The notes beneath the pieces were generated by a model that saw only the letters and a program-made list of their open reading frames with translations, was not told where the DNA came from and ran no database searches. DNA of 9,115 nucleotides from Methanobacteriota archaeon (lineage in GTDB: Archaea; Thermoplasmatota; Poseidoniia; MGIII; CG-Epi1): the NCBI GenBank assembly GCA_002731905.1, contig PCBV01000031.1, positions 29,682 through 38,796 on the forward strand, written 5' to 3'. The position numbers and the translations under genes were made by a program. This document shows positions 1 to 6,042 of this stretch, one piece after another; the first letter of the stretch is position 1, and each line of letters starts with the position of its first letter.

Positions 1-687
1 GACCGCCTCGATCAGCATCTCGAGGCGCTTGTGCTGTAGATTTCCCACAAAGCCCACCACGACATCATCGGGGCTGAAGCCGAGTTCGCGACGCACTTCG
101 GCACGGGGTCGGAAGATGAGGGATTCGACCTCACGACGTGTCCGTGCAGTGAGCAGCACGCGGCACTTTTTGCCGCTCTGCCGAAACCGGTGAGCCAGCG
201 TCTCACAGACCGTAATCACCGCGTCCACTGCCGGCAGCAATATTCGCTCGAGTAACTTGGTGGCGAAGCCAAGCGCGGGGCTCGCCTGGGCTTCCATGGC
301 AGGCCAGTCCTCATGGGAGTCGTAGATCAACCCATACCCCTGGAATAGTCGGCCAGCTACCGCAGCAGGGAGCATTTCTAAATCGGCCGCGATTACCACA
401 TCGGGTTCGAAAGCGGTCAGCCGCCGGAGCATCTGTCGCACCAGCGCCAGATAGCTAGGCACCTTGAGCGGAAACGGGCGCGATTCTGCACCAAGTTCCT
501 GATAGAGGCGGTGGAACACCACTCCCTCATAGCTCCCTGTCGATTCACGGTAAGGTTGTCGTCGGGCCCAACATAGCACTTCTACCGTGTGCCCTCGCGC
601 AACGCACGATTGTGCTTCGAGCAGGACTCGCCGGTCGAGTTTAGGCTCGAGCAGGTCATATCCCAGCAGGAAAGCGATACGACTCAC
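1..687 (-). CDS. GT4-type glycosyltransferase, 3' end missing (partial)
   Basis: Translating the minus strand from the GTG at 687 gives 229 uninterrupted residues that run off the left edge. The N-terminal Rossmann-like half starts with IAFLLGYD at residues 4-11. It includes RGHTVEVLCW at 31-40, EPDVVIAADLEMLPAA at 94-109, the family-typical YDSHED at 122-127 and a probable ITVCETLA turn at 158-165. The start of the second GT-B domain is visible as ELGFSPDDVVVGFVGNLQHKR at 201-221, so roughly 140 residues of a usual 360-380 are missing. GT4 enzymes are retaining transferases that move a sugar from a nucleotide donor to a glycan or lipid acceptor on the cytosolic membrane face; donor and acceptor cannot be read here. 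The GTG overlaps the TGA of the deacetylase gene as GTGA, implying translational coupling. The first in-frame ATG would cut off about 85 residues including the beta-strand start, so GTG is preferred. Confidence 0.85.
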   Translation of the reverse strand, partial: MSRIAFLLGYDLLEPKLDRRVLLEAQSCVARGHTVEVLCWARRQPYRESTGSYEGVVFHRLYQELGAESRPFPLKVPSYLALVRQMLRRLTAFEPDVVIAADLEMLPAAVAGRLFQGYGLIYDSHEDWPAMEAQASPALGFATKLLERILLPAVDAVITVCETLAHRFRQSGKKCRVLLTARTRREVESLIFRPRAEVRRELGFSPDDVVVGFVGNLQHKRLEMLIEAV

Positions 688-1454
688 AACATACCGTCCA
701 GCCGGACTTTAAGCGTTTCAAATCCCTCAGCATACGCCGCGGCGAGGCGGATTCCGCGCATGCGCACAACCGAGCGGAAGAATTTAGCGTCAAAGTAGGG
801 ATTATGCTTCTGGCTGACGTAGCATTCCAACGCCTCAATTTTCTTTCGCACGTGCCGCTCATCGAGCGAGACGAAGCAGTTCAGTTTGATTTCGAGATTA
901 TTCCATGGCAGTTCGTAACCGAGCAGTGTACAGTCACGGAAGGCACGTAATGCTTCGGCGGTCACGACACCGTGGTCCTGATGGATGTCGGTCGTGGCAG
1001 GAGTGAAGATTAGCTCATACTGGTTCTGGCGCGAATGGTCACAGAGCGACTGCAGGATTTCCTGCCGGTCGCGCGGAAAATGGCGGGTATAGAAATCAAG
1101 GATTTCGTGGGTAGTGCCCAGGATCCCACTGGAGCGCGCTGCTTCATCGACCAAGCCGGGATATCGCTCGGCGACAGCGCTGAAGCAGAGAATATGCACC
1201 AACCAGCCCCGTTCAACCAATTTAGCGATGGTCCCACCGCACCCGAGTTCAGCATCATCGGTGTGTGGACTTAGTACCAGCGCGCGCCGGGGTTGACCTG
1301 AGTCGACCTTTTCGGAAACGGCTTCGCGCACCAGTTCACTGACCGGCCTCCTCTGCTCTGCGGCGAGTTCCTTCAGTGATGCCCACTTCTCGCGGTGTGA
1401 GTTGGTAATCGAGAGCAGGAACTGCTCCGGCTTGTTCTCCTTCTTCCAGACCAT
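684..1454 (-). CDS. PIG-L/LmbE-family zinc deacetylase with N-terminal ribbon-helix-helix-like domain
   Basis: The 256-residue protein (ATG at 1454) has the PIG-L signature PHTDDAELGCGG at residues 63-74 and DIHQDH at 156-161. By analogy with MshB, H64, D67 and H161 would bind zinc and D66 would be the general base. The usual AHPDDE proline is replaced by T65, a change I believe is tolerated in the family. PIG-L enzymes remove N-acetyl groups from GlcNAc-containing lipids, pseudo-disaccharides or nucleotide sugars. Ahead of this domain, residues 9-50 read as strand (FLLSIT), helix (HREKWASLKELAAEQ), turn, helix (VSELVREAVSEKV), the pattern of CopG/Arc ribbon-helix-helix DNA-binding domains. 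A TTG at 1472 is in frame but lies inside the promoter palindrome region, so the ATG is chosen; the TATA box is then about 26 bp upstream, fitting a leaderless transcript. It overlaps the downstream glycosyltransferase by 4 bases, so the pair probably acts on one glycan or glycolipid. Confidence 0.85.
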   Translation of the reverse strand: MVWKKENKPEQFLLSITNSHREKWASLKELAAEQRRPVSELVREAVSEKVDSGQPRRALVLSPHTDDAELGCGGTIAKLVERGWLVHILCFSAVAERYPGLVDEAARSSGILGTTHEILDFYTRHFPRDRQEILQSLCDHSRQNQYELIFTPATTDIHQDHGVVTAEALRAFRDCTLLGYELPWNNLEIKLNCFVSLDERHVRKKIEALECYVSQKHNPYFDAKFFRSVVRMRGIRLAAAYAEGFETLKVRLDGML

Positions 1455-1466
1455 TACTATATCCCT

Positions 1467-1490
1467 GTACAATTGGTTATATAACTGTAC
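1467..1490. promoter_or_regulatory. Candidate operator: 24-bp inverted repeat over the divergent promoter
   Basis: The arms are gtacaatt (1467-1474) and aactgtac (1483-1490). The reverse complement of the right arm is gtacagtt, a 7 of 8 match, with an 8-bp spacer between them. The dyad covers the shared TATA box, so a protein bound here would block TBP/TFB on both sides. The nearest gene encodes a protein with a ribbon-helix-helix-like N-terminus, a fold that binds DNA dyads as a dimer; assigning that protein to this site is inference. An alternative is a chance dyad in AT-rich promoter DNA. Confidence 0.45.
1476..1485. promoter_or_regulatory. Shared bidirectional TATA box (perfect palindrome)
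   Basis: The decamer gttatataac is identical to its reverse complement and sits in the 48-base gap between the two divergent ATGs. Its centre is about 22 bases from the methyltransferase ATG at 1503 and about 26 bases from the deacetylase ATG at 1454. Archaeal TATA boxes are centred about 25 bases upstream of the transcription start, so both messages would start at or within a few bases of their ATG and be leaderless. Neither gene has a Shine-Dalgarno motif in this gap, which agrees. A purine-rich BRE is not clear on either side. Confidence 0.6.
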
Positions 1491-1502
1491 CGCTGCCGCT
1501 GC

Positions 1503-2081
1503 ATGGGTTATCAGGTAGACCGACGTGTCTATGAGCCGGCGGAGGACAGCCGGTTGCTCTGCGCAACACTGGAGAAGGCGGTAGTACGCTTTCCCGAGCT
1601 ACGTGGTTGCGTTCTGGAGCTGGGCACCGGCAGCGGTATTGTCGCACTAATGCTTGCGTCTTTGGGAGCGACTGTTACGGCAACTGACCTGAATCCGCAT
1701 GCGGTCGCATTGGCACGTAGCAACGCCCGGGAACAGGACCTCACGATTGAGTTTTTGCAAGGTGATCTGTTCGAGCCGGTCGGTGACCGCAGGTTTGACG
1801 CGATTGTCTGTAACCCTCCCTACTTGCCGCCGGGTGGCGACTACGATGACCGCTGGCTGGCGCTGGCAGTCGAAGGCGGCCCTAGCGGCATCGAATTTAC
1901 GCAGCGATTGCTCGTTGATGCACCGCGTAATTTGCATCCGAAAGGGGGAGTATGGCTGGTATTTTCGAGCCTGGCGGGGAGACTGCCAGCTGGGTGGGAA
2001 CGTGAGCGGTTCGACACACAGGATTTCGAAGACGAAAACCTGTGCGTAGAACGACTGTCACACCCGACGATAAATATTTAA
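1503..2081 (+). CDS. HemK2/Mtq2-type class I methyltransferase (probable aRF1 glutamine N5-methyltransferase)
   Basis: This 192-residue protein is of typical length for archaeal HemK2-like enzymes. The diagnostic N-terminal YEPAEDSRLL is at residues 10-19, SAM-binding motif I (VLELGTGSGIVALMLA) at 37-52, the acidic ribose contact D62 in ATDLNP, GDLFEP at 87-92 and the catalytic NPPY at 104-107. NPPY marks methyltransferases acting on planar nitrogens such as glutamine amides. The YEPAEDS opening separates HemK2/Mtq2 from bacterial PrmC, which carries an extra N-terminal helical domain. The expected substrate is the GGQ glutamine of release factor aRF1, usually with Trm112 as partner; Trm112 is not in this window. 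It is the only plus-strand gene here, with an apparently leaderless start just downstream of the shared TATA box, and it converges on the ribosomal operon. A lysine or other protein N-methyltransferase activity, as reported for the eukaryotic homologue, cannot be excluded. Confidence 0.87.
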   Translation: MGYQVDRRVYEPAEDSRLLCATLEKAVVRFPELRGCVLELGTGSGIVALMLASLGATVTATDLNPHAVALARSNAREQDLTIEFLQGDLFEPVGDRRFDAIVCNPPYLPPGGDYDDRWLALAVEGGPSGIEFTQRLLVDAPRNLHPKGGVWLVFSSLAGRLPAGWERERFDTQDFEDENLCVERLSHPTINI

Positions 2082-2101
2082 ATAAAAACCGGTGCGCTTT
2101 T
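2071..2101. terminator. Convergent T-tract termination region
   Basis: Between the stop codons of the two convergent genes lie a TTTT tract on the plus strand (2098-2101) and a TTTTT tract on the minus strand (2084-2088), the latter continuing into an AT-rich palindrome taaatattta (2071-2080) over the methyltransferase stop. Archaeal RNA polymerase terminates at oligo-T tracts without needing a hairpin, so this short gap can end transcription from both sides. I see no strong GC-rich stem. The assignment rests on composition and position only. Confidence 0.4.
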
Positions 2102-2102
2102 C

Positions 2103-2753
2103 CTAGTCGTGGTCTGGGAAACGGTGGACATGGCGCAGCTGCGGCAGCGCGCTCGCTAGCTTAAGACCGCGCAGCAGGATTTGTCCGAAAGGGAGTGCCA
2201 TAACAGAATAAATCATAATCCAGTGCGGCAGGAACCAGAGCCGCTCCTGTAGCCCCCAGTGCGGTTCCCACGGCAGCGAGAGTGCCTGCACTGGGAGTCC
2301 CGCTACAAAGTTGTAGAGCCACATGATGATGGGAATTGCAATCAGCATCGTGAAGACCATTGGTTTCATCTGGTTGGCCATCATTCCTGACTGTAGCATC
2401 AGCACCTCCGGTTGCATCTTCATCAGTTTCTGCACTCGTGCTTGCTGGCCCTCCTTGCGTGCGTCGCTCAAGGCTTTGTTGTATGCCTGCATCTTCAGTT
2501 GCACGTCAGCCATCTGCTCCCAGTCAACCAGCAGGTGTCGAATAACAGTCGTCCCGGCAATCATCACCATCCCTGCCAGTAGGATCGTCAGTGCCGGGTA
2601 GTTGCCATCGAACCCAATGCGCGGCTCGAGGGTTGACTCCGCAACTTCACCCATCACCACCCGCAGCCCAGGATTAACGATGATGTAGAGCATCAAGAAC
2701 ATGGTCAGGAACATCCCTCCCATTGCTGGTGGTTGTTGCGAAGTGTCGCTCAT
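2103..2753 (-). CDS. DUF106 / EMC3-TMCO1-like membrane protein insertase
   Basis: The 216-residue protein has four hydrophobic segments, at about 12-34, 54-75, 131-151 and 175-200. A long charged, coiled-coil-like stretch at 77-121 (VDWEQMADVQLK onward, rich in K, Q, R and M) separates the second and third. This layout and the methionine-rich helix are those of archaeal DUF106 proteins, the relatives of EMC3, TMCO1 and Get1 in the Oxa1/YidC superfamily. They are thought to help insert membrane proteins, with the cytosolic coiled coil contacting the ribosome or client. The ATG overlaps the adenylate kinase stop as ATGA. It is the last gene of the ribosomal operon, which couples it to SecY and ribosomal protein production. 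It has an unusually short loop between its coiled coil and third membrane segment, but otherwise looks complete. There is no obvious signal peptide beyond the first membrane helix. Confidence 0.85.
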   Translation of the reverse strand: MSDTSQQPPAMGGMFLTMFLMLYIIVNPGLRVVMGEVAESTLEPRIGFDGNYPALTILLAGMVMIAGTTVIRHLLVDWEQMADVQLKMQAYNKALSDARKEGQQARVQKLMKMQPEVLMLQSGMMANQMKPMVFTMLIAIPIIMWLYNFVAGLPVQALSLPWEPHWGLQERLWFLPHWIMIYSVMALPFGQILLRGLKLASALPQLRHVHRFPDHD

Positions 2754-3283
2754 GAGAGTAGGCCCTGGAATTGCGCCACGGCTTCGTCAATTCGACCGTT
2801 GTGATTCTCTACTACGACAACGGTGGCGCCAACCATGACTGCGCCGGCTGCGGCGAAGGCGCGGTTCACCTCTTGATGCGCTGCCACGTCATCGGCGTCG
2901 CGCAGGCGAGTTATGTCCTTCGCACGGCGACCGGCAATTTCGGTGGGTGTGGCTTCGACCAACACGATAATTGTTGGTGACATGGCGCGCAGTGTCCACT
3001 CTGGCAAACCCGGCAGGTAACCGTGCTTAGTGAGGATAGAAGCATGCGTGTCAACTACTACGTCACCCATGGAGGTGATTTTCTCGCCAGCTAGACGTTG
3101 CAGCCGCTGTTGTTCGGCCACCGGTAACTTGCGCATCTGGTCGCGGTCTGGTACACCTTCGGTCTGTGCGACTTCAAACATAATGTCGCCGAAATTGACA
3201 ATGGCATAACCAGCCTCTGACGCTCCGTCCATGACAGTGGACTTGCCCACCCCCGGCACTCCCGTAACAACAACAATCCCCAT
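2750..3283 (-). CDS. adkA: Archaeal-type adenylate kinase (AdkA)
   Basis: This kinase interconverts AMP plus ATP with two ADP in the cytosol. Starting at the ATG at 3283 the protein has 177 residues, slightly shorter than the usual 185-195. It shows the P-loop GVPGVGKST at 8-16, the NFGDIMFEVA stretch at 30-39, DRDQMRKLP at 46-54 and the archaeal-specific DTHASILTKHGYLPGLP at 78-94. A basic GRRAKDITRLRD segment at 118-129 corresponds to the lid region. These motifs match the archaeal AdkA family rather than bacterial Adk. A TTG immediately before the ATG is also in frame, but the ATG forms a TGATG overlap with the stop of the upstream acyltransferase gene, with GGTGA just ahead, so ATG is chosen. 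Adenylate kinase near secY is the usual archaeal and bacterial arrangement; here one gene separates them. Confidence 0.9.
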   Translation of the reverse strand: MGIVVVTGVPGVGKSTVMDGASEAGYAIVNFGDIMFEVAQTEGVPDRDQMRKLPVAEQQRLQRLAGEKITSMGDVVVDTHASILTKHGYLPGLPEWTLRAMSPTIIVLVEATPTEIAGRRAKDITRLRDADDVAAHQEVNRAFAAAGAVMVGATVVVVENHNGRIDEAVAQFQGLLS

Positions 3284-3912
3284 CAATCACCGAGTCGGTT
3301 GGGCTTCTTCAGGTTTTCCGGCAGCTCCATAATCTGTGCTGGCACACCCATTGCCATTTTCCAGGCGGGTACGTCGCGTGTAACGATTGCACCGCCAGCG
3401 ATGAAGGCCCCCTCACCAATCGTGATGCCCGGCATCAGTGTTGCGTTGGCCCCGATAGTAACATCATTCTCCAGCGTAACAGCCTCAAGCAGGTAGTCGG
3501 TCCGCAGAGGGGTCCGATCATTCGTAAGCGTCGCATTCGGACCGAGGAAGCAGCGATTGCCTAAGCGTGAACCAGTCGGGATATAGACTCCAGTTTGCAA
3601 GCTGCAGTGATCGCCGATGCGGCAATCGTTGTCGATGGTCACCCCGGTGCCAATAAGGCTGCCATCGCCGACAGTGGAATCCTCGCGCACCAACCAGCCG
3701 TGGCCGCTGCGTACAGAATTGCCGAGTCGCGCGCGGGAGTAGAGAGTCCCGGCACGCAGTGTGCAGTTGTCACCGACTGTCGCGCCAGAAATTTCAGCCT
3801 CGCGGTCGCTGCCGAGCAGTGGCAGCTCGTTGCCATCGGGATAACCAATGACGACGCCAGGGTCGAGTAAGCAGTCCTTGCCAACTGTCGAGCCGCCGAT
3901 AACGCGCGCCAT
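3283..3912 (-). CDS. Left-handed beta-helix (hexapeptide repeat) acyltransferase-like protein
   Basis: The 209-residue protein is made almost entirely of [LIV]-G-x-x-x-x hexapeptide repeats, from VIGGSTVGKDCLLDPGVVIG at 4-23 to ITIGEGAFIAGGAIVTRDVP near 163-182. This is the left-handed beta-helix fold of trimeric acetyl- and acyltransferases. The C-terminal part, with NDVTIGANATLMPG, AGGAIVTRDVPAWKMAMGVPA and an NRT-like loop TNDRTP, resembles the sugar N-acetyltransferases of the WbbJ/WlbB group that act on UDP-amino sugars using acetyl-CoA. No separate nucleotidyltransferase domain is present. The true substrate is not readable from sequence. The ATG overlaps the SecY stop as TAATG, and GAGGAG, encoded by the last two Glu codons of SecY, lies just upstream. 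Its place between secY and adk is unusual. A carbonic anhydrase-like role of the fold is less likely because the expected zinc-binding histidines are not evident. Confidence 0.8.
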   Translation of the reverse strand: MARVIGGSTVGKDCLLDPGVVIGYPDGNELPLLGSDREAEISGATVGDNCTLRAGTLYSRARLGNSVRSGHGWLVREDSTVGDGSLIGTGVTIDNDCRIGDHCSLQTGVYIPTGSRLGNRCFLGPNATLTNDRTPLRTDYLLEAVTLENDVTIGANATLMPGITIGEGAFIAGGAIVTRDVPAWKMAMGVPAQIMELPENLKKPNRLGD

Positions 3913-5630
3913 TACTCCTCGCCGAAGAACTGCCGCAGGACCGGATGCATTTCCATCATTTGCTCCTTACCAATCTGCTCGTACATTCGTATCATAATAC
4001 CAACTGTTAGCAGCACCCCCGTGCCGGAGGATTGCCCGGTGGTGCCAATCATGTCGGCTCCGGCGGCGAGCAGCCCCACAATGGCGCCGCTGAACAGGGT
4101 CACCGTAGGGATGTAACGCTCGAGCACTTTCTCAACGATACGCGGGTCGCGTCGGAAGCCAGGAATTTGCATTCCCGAGCCTTGGATTTGCTTTGCGACT
4201 GCCTGTGGCCCCATGTTAGTAGTCTCAATCCAGAACTTCGCAAACATCATTGAACCGAGAATCATAACACCCATGTAGATGATGATGTGCAGCACTAGCT
4301 GGTACGGCTCGTGGGTAACGCCACCAATAGTTGTGTAGCTTTCGTACTTGGCGCTCGCCAGCGGCAGGAACCAGTCCTGCATGCCGTTAATTCGGTTGAG
4401 GTAGTAGGCAGCACCCATAGTCGGGACTGGATTACCATCGCTAGTGTCAAAGGCCCCAATCATCCAGTTGTGGCCAATTATTGGCCACTTTGACATCGTG
4501 GGGTGCGACCAGAAGAGCATCGCGAACATGTTGACGTTAGCGAGCAGTGCCGCCATCAGGATGACTGGAATGTTGCTGGCGTAAATAAGTCGGATAGGGT
4601 AGCGCCCGCGTGCGCCACGGACTCGGCCGTGCGCCAGCGGCAACTCGATACGCGATGACTCTACGTATACTACGACAAAGAATACCACCAATGTCCCCAC
4701 CAGCGCCACGACTGGATTGGGCGGCGCCAGCAGCATTGCCTCGTAGCCGCCTTGCATCAGCTCACGTGATGAGGAATTCTTGATGTACCAGATAACCATC
4801 GGGATAGTTCCGGTCGGCGGCACGTTAGGGCCGGTCGAGCCGGGCGCCGGCTCCCAGTTGAGGGTGCCGGTGAAGAGTGCCTGACTAACGCCAGCGGCGA
4901 TGAAGAGTGAGATTCCACTGCCAATGCCCCACTTGGAGACCACCTCATCCATTAGGAATACTATGTAGGAGCCAATAATCAGCTGGGTGATGATGGCCAT
5001 GCGCGCCCAGGTAAGGCCAATATCACCAATAACCGCGACACTCGGCTCGAGGTAGCCAAAAACCTGCGGGATAGACTCGACAAAAATCATCACCACTACT
5101 AGCACTTTCTGGGTGCCCTGGTAGATTGCCTTGTCCTTGGCGTCCTGCAAGTTGAGGTTGATGATCTTGGCGCCGGTGAAGAGCTGCATGATAATGCTCC
5201 CGGTGACGATAGGACCGATACCAAGGTGCATCAGGCTGCCACTGGCACCGGCGAGGATGGCGCGGTACTGGACGAACAAGTCAACGGTGTCGCTCCCGAG
5301 CCCATACATCGTGACGTTTGTCAGCGCGAAGTAGAGCACCAGAATTCCCAGCGTCCAGCTCATCTTAGTGCGGAAGTGGACGTGACCATCCGGCTTGCGG
5401 ATGGTCGGCATGCGCTCAATGATTGGCGCTAGCCCGTGCAGTTTCGACCCCTCGCCCGAATACGAGGAAGCCATGTAGGTAATCCAGGTCAGGAGGATAA
5501 CGCCGGTCCCCATCAGGAGTGTTGCCTCGATTCCGGGCTCTTTCCAGCGGTACCACAGGAAGAAGAGGAGTATCAGTGCGGTGCATGGCCCCAGTGCCTG
5601 CGCTGGGTTGCGCGGGATGTTTTCAGCCAA
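3912..5630 (-). CDS. secY: Preprotein translocase channel subunit SecY with extended N-terminus
   Basis: SecY forms the protein-conducting channel in the cytoplasmic membrane with SecE and Sec-beta. The canonical protein starts around residue 64 (LHGLAPIIERMPTIRKPDGH). It continues with the first standard helix WTLGILVLYFALTNVTMYGL at 92-111, the plug region and LGIGPIVTGSIIMQLFTGAK at 136-155, KWGIGSGISLFIAAG at 233-247, the conserved cytosolic loop ELPLAHGRVRGARGRYPIRL at 329-348, FWIETTNMGP at 466-475, GFRRDPRIVEKVLERYIP at 491-508, and TGVLLTVGIMIRMYEQI at 537-553. At 572 residues it exceeds the usual 430-490. The excess is an N-terminal stretch with two hydrophobic segments (13-29 and 36-57) and a longer loop at 375-443. 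The start is a TTG overlapping the uL15 stop region by 8 bases and preceded by GAGGTG. The first usable ATG (codon 53, at 5474) lacks a Shine-Dalgarno and would leave a 148-base gap. Confidence 0.95.
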   Translation of the reverse strand: MAENIPRNPAQALGPCTALILLFFLWYRWKEPGIEATLLMGTGVILLTWITYMASSYSGEGSKLHGLAPIIERMPTIRKPDGHVHFRTKMSWTLGILVLYFALTNVTMYGLGSDTVDLFVQYRAILAGASGSLMHLGIGPIVTGSIIMQLFTGAKIINLNLQDAKDKAIYQGTQKVLVVVMIFVESIPQVFGYLEPSVAVIGDIGLTWARMAIITQLIIGSYIVFLMDEVVSKWGIGSGISLFIAAGVSQALFTGTLNWEPAPGSTGPNVPPTGTIPMVIWYIKNSSSRELMQGGYEAMLLAPPNPVVALVGTLVVFFVVVYVESSRIELPLAHGRVRGARGRYPIRLIYASNIPVILMAALLANVNMFAMLFWSHPTMSKWPIIGHNWMIGAFDTSDGNPVPTMGAAYYLNRINGMQDWFLPLASAKYESYTTIGGVTHEPYQLVLHIIIYMGVMILGSMMFAKFWIETTNMGPQAVAKQIQGSGMQIPGFRRDPRIVEKVLERYIPTVTLFSGAIVGLLAAGADMIGTTGQSSGTGVLLTVGIMIRMYEQIGKEQMMEMHPVLRQFFGEE

Positions 5631-6042
5631 GCCGCACCTCTCCGCCGGCGGCTTCCACCTTCTGGATGGCGCGGGCGGAGGCGGCGCTTACGGTAATTGT
5701 GCAGGGACAGGTCAGTTCCCCAGTCGCAAGCAGTTTATCGAAGCCCAGAGCGTTCAGGTCAATCGAGACTTGCTTCCCTTTCTTTGTCGCGCTGCCATTG
5801 GCTACCCAGCGATCGAGAGATTCTTCGAGCAGTTTCAGGTTTAGGATTGTACTGGCAGAGACGACGGATGGCGGTCGTGTAAAGCCGGAACGGCCCCACA
5901 CGCGACCCACACGCTCATACATCACTCGTTTGGTTTTGTGTGAGCCAGCGTTGCCACGCCCGCCGCGCAGTCCTGCCCCACGCCCTTTCTTGTGGCCACG
6001 GCCCCGTGTGCGGCCGCTCCGCATCGACTTACGCGTCGCCAC
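5623..6042 (-). CDS. rpl15: Large-subunit ribosomal protein uL15
   Basis: uL15 binds 23S rRNA and acts late in large-subunit assembly. The 139-residue protein opens with the basic, glycine-rich tail characteristic of the family: SGRTRGRGHKKGRGAGLRGGRGNAG at about 9-33. The C-terminal globular half includes VSIDLNALGFDKLLATGEL and ends with ASARAIQKVEAAGGEVRLG, matching the uL15 fold. The chosen start is GTG at 6042, because GAGGAGG lies 7 bases upstream and because the family has about 8-10 residues before the GSRT-like motif. An ATG six codons later (6024) is possible but lacks a Shine-Dalgarno. The gene overlaps the uL30 stop by 14 bases and the secY start by 8. Confidence 0.95.
   Translation of the reverse strand: MATRKSMRSGRTRGRGHKKGRGAGLRGGRGNAGSHKTKRVMYERVGRVWGRSGFTRPPSVVSASTILNLKLLEESLDRWVANGSATKKGKQVSIDLNALGFDKLLATGELTCPCTITVSAASARAIQKVEAAGGEVRLG
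5635..5643 (-). promoter_or_regulatory. Shine-Dalgarno deciding the secY TTG start
   Basis: Read on the minus strand the site is GGAGAGGTG, ending four bases before the TTG at 5630. It matches the anti-Shine-Dalgarno complement GGAGGTGA well. It lies within the last codons of the uL15 gene, where it encodes glycine, glutamate and valine in GGEVRLG. Its presence argues that the long SecY form is actually translated. Confidence 0.6.

Noticed and set aside
739..1296. Several 60-80 codon plus-strand open frames opposite the deacetylase
   Set aside because: They lack domain character and start signals and are antisense to a gene with clear catalytic motifs.
1455..1472. TTG start adding six residues to the deacetylase
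   Set aside because: It lies within the dyad and leaves no room for the TATA box upstream; the ATG at 1454 is correctly spaced.
2071..2080. Palindrome taaatattta as a possible promoter of an unseen gene
   Set aside because: There is no gene starting from it in either direction; it covers the methyltransferase stop and fits AT-rich termination DNA better.
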